From NCBI RefSeq assembly GCF_026000115.1, contig NZ_AP026867.1:5568001-5632000 (forward strand): a stretch of DNA of 64,000 bases, written 5' to 3'. The notes beneath the pieces are model-generated. The model ran no database searches. It worked only from the letters and a program-made list of their open reading frames with translations, and was not told the origin of the DNA. The stretch comes from Aureispira anguillae (lineage in GTDB: Bacteria > Bacteroidota > Bacteroidia > Chitinophagales > Saprospiraceae). Shown piece by piece: positions 62,737 to 64,000 of this stretch; position 1 is the first letter of the stretch; each line of letters begins with the position of its first letter. Both the position numbers and the translations under genes were made by a program.

Positions 62737-63810
62737 CTATACATCCTCTGTAGCCTTCAGTTTTTCCATATTATAAGTCACTTGGATTGCTTCAATAAAT
62801 TCATCTAAATAGCCATCCATCACTTCCGTTAAATTATACTTTGTAAAATTAATTCGATGATCTGTTACTCTATTTTGAGAATAGTTGTAGGTACGAATTT
62901 TGGAAGAACGATCGCCTGATACAATCAATGTATTTCTTAAAGCAGAAATACTATCTTGATGTTCTTGTTGTTGCAATTCAAACAACTTAGCGTATAATTT
63001 TTGTAGTGCAATTTCTCTATTCTTAAGCTGAGAACGTCCATCTTGACACTCTACAACAACACCACTTGGTTTATGCGTTACCCGTACAGCCGACTCTGTT
63101 TTATTAACATGCTGCCCACCCGCACCACTAGCACGGAAGGTATCCCAAGAAAGATCCGCTTTGTTAATTTCGACATCTTCCGTTTCAAAAATAGGCATAA
63201 TAGCAACCGTAGCAGCAGAGGTATGAACCCGTCCTTGCGATTCTGTTTTTGGTATACGCTGAACACGATGTGTTCCTGACTCATATTTCAACATGCCATA
63301 AACATTATCACCTGTGACCTCTAAAATCACCTTACTGTACCCACCAGATTCGCTTTCATTAGAAGCAATATACTCTCTTTTCCAGCCTTTTTTGTCAATA
63401 AAACGTTCATACAAACGCAATAAATCACCAGCAAAAATAGCTGCTTCATCACCACCCGCTCCAGCACGAATTTCAATAGTTACGTTCTTTTCGTCCTCAG
63501 GATCTTTAGGAATAAGCATCATTTTTAGTTCCTCTTCAAAAGGTCCTTTTTTATCTTCCCAATCCTTAAGGTCTTCCTTTGCCATTTCAACAAATTCAGG
63601 ATCATCTCCCTCCTCTATAATTTCTTTGCATTCTGCAATACCATCTAGCATTGCCTTATATTTATCGTGAGCCTCCACCAAAGGTTTTAAATCCTTGTAC
63701 TCCTTATTGATTTTCATAAACCGCTTCATATCTGACGTAACTTCAGGATCAGATAGTTGCTCTTCGAGTAATTGAAATTTATCCTTTAATGCTCTTAACT
63801 TATCAATCAT
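62737..63810 (-). CDS. prfA: Peptide chain release factor 1
   Basis: A 357-residue class I release factor that reads UAA and UAG and hydrolyses peptidyl-tRNA. The GGQ motif is at residues 231-233 (ASGAGGQHVNKTESAVRVTH), preceded by RVHTSAATVAIMP. Length and domain order are normal for RF1. It lies alone with its own terminator; the next 190 bases to the end of the window hold no gene. Confidence 0.96.
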   Translation of the reverse strand: MIDKLRALKDKFQLLEEQLSDPEVTSDMKRFMKINKEYKDLKPLVEAHDKYKAMLDGIAECKEIIEEGDDPEFVEMAKEDLKDWEDKKGPFEEELKMMLIPKDPEDEKNVTIEIRAGAGGDEAAIFAGDLLRLYERFIDKKGWKREYIASNESESGGYSKVILEVTGDNVYGMLKYESGTHRVQRIPKTESQGRVHTSAATVAIMPIFETEDVEINKADLSWDTFRASGAGGQHVNKTESAVRVTHKPSGVVVECQDGRSQLKNREIALQKLYAKLFELQQQEHQDSISALRNTLIVSGDRSSKIRTYNYSQNRVTDHRINFTKYNLTEVMDGYLDEFIEAIQVTYNMEKLKATEDV

Positions 63811-64000
63811 TTTTTATAAAATTTATATCAATCGTAGCCTCTTAAGGTTAAATAAATAGATTGTCAATAACTCCAAAAGACAGTAGAACTGCAAAAGTAC
63901 AATTAAATCACGGATATTCAAAAAAGGGGCAATTGCCAAAGCCTTGTAATTTAAGAATGGTCTATTTTTCTTTATTTATTTTTAACCGACCATTGTCACT

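Overview
The window is AT-rich DNA from a member of the Bacteroidota. Several things point to a filamentous marine Saprospiria of the Aureispira/Saprospira type: three proteins with type IX secretion C-terminal sorting domains, a flexirubin-type (DarA/DarB, aryl polyene-like) pigment cluster, TAnnTTTG promoters, mevalonate-pathway genes and a contractile injection system (CIS). The genus is inference. No rRNA, tRNA, CRISPR array or intact insertion sequence was found.

Layout. 1-273 is the end of a probable outer-membrane beta-barrel gene. 371-11253 (minus) is a flexirubin/dialkylresorcinol-type cluster: secreted helper, DarA, flavin-dependent halogenase-like enzyme, DarB-like KAS III, small protein, BtrH-like acyltransferase, ABC-2 exporter, ACP, ketosynthase and chain-length factor. 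11613-30720 (minus) is a CIS locus. In transcription order it holds a 2-TM protein, DUF4255 cap, unknown, sheath, three gp19-type tube proteins, DUF5908, VgrG-like spike, PAAR tip, two paralogous small exported proteins, LysM/CIS-tube adaptor, gp25, two unknowns, a large baseplate protein and a fibre-like protein. Rho-independent hairpins divide it into at least four segments. 31115-36391 (minus) is a secreted/membrane unit with two GH18-like proteins that have degenerate catalytic motifs.

37004-43134 is housekeeping: MltD-like transglycosylase, TatA, M16 peptidase, LutB-like Fe-S protein. 43342-44417 is an ECF sigma factor with a small probable anti-sigma partner. 45071-48136 is a two-gene unit. 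Its first protein carries a domain strikingly close to eukaryotic ubiquitin (about 35 of 76 positions identical, ending LRLKGG), followed by a papain/transglutaminase-like Cys-His-Asp signature. This is the most unusual item in the window. 48494-50952 encodes type II IPP isomerase and HMG-CoA reductase, then a DivIC/FtsB-like protein, SucD, a MacB/FtsX permease, an OmpA-like secreted protein, type IX secretion substrates, a di-haem peroxidase and PrfA.

Working model (inference). The CIS is a puncturing apparatus assembled in the cytoplasm. Published work on Aureispira, as I recall it, links prey killing to a type VI-like contractile system. The ubiquitin-fusion protein has no signal peptide or sorting domain, so it would suit CIS delivery into eukaryotic cells, but nothing in the sequence proves that link. 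The intergenic regions also hold a roughly 230-bp imperfect palindrome and a dispersed repeat in two opposite-facing copies.
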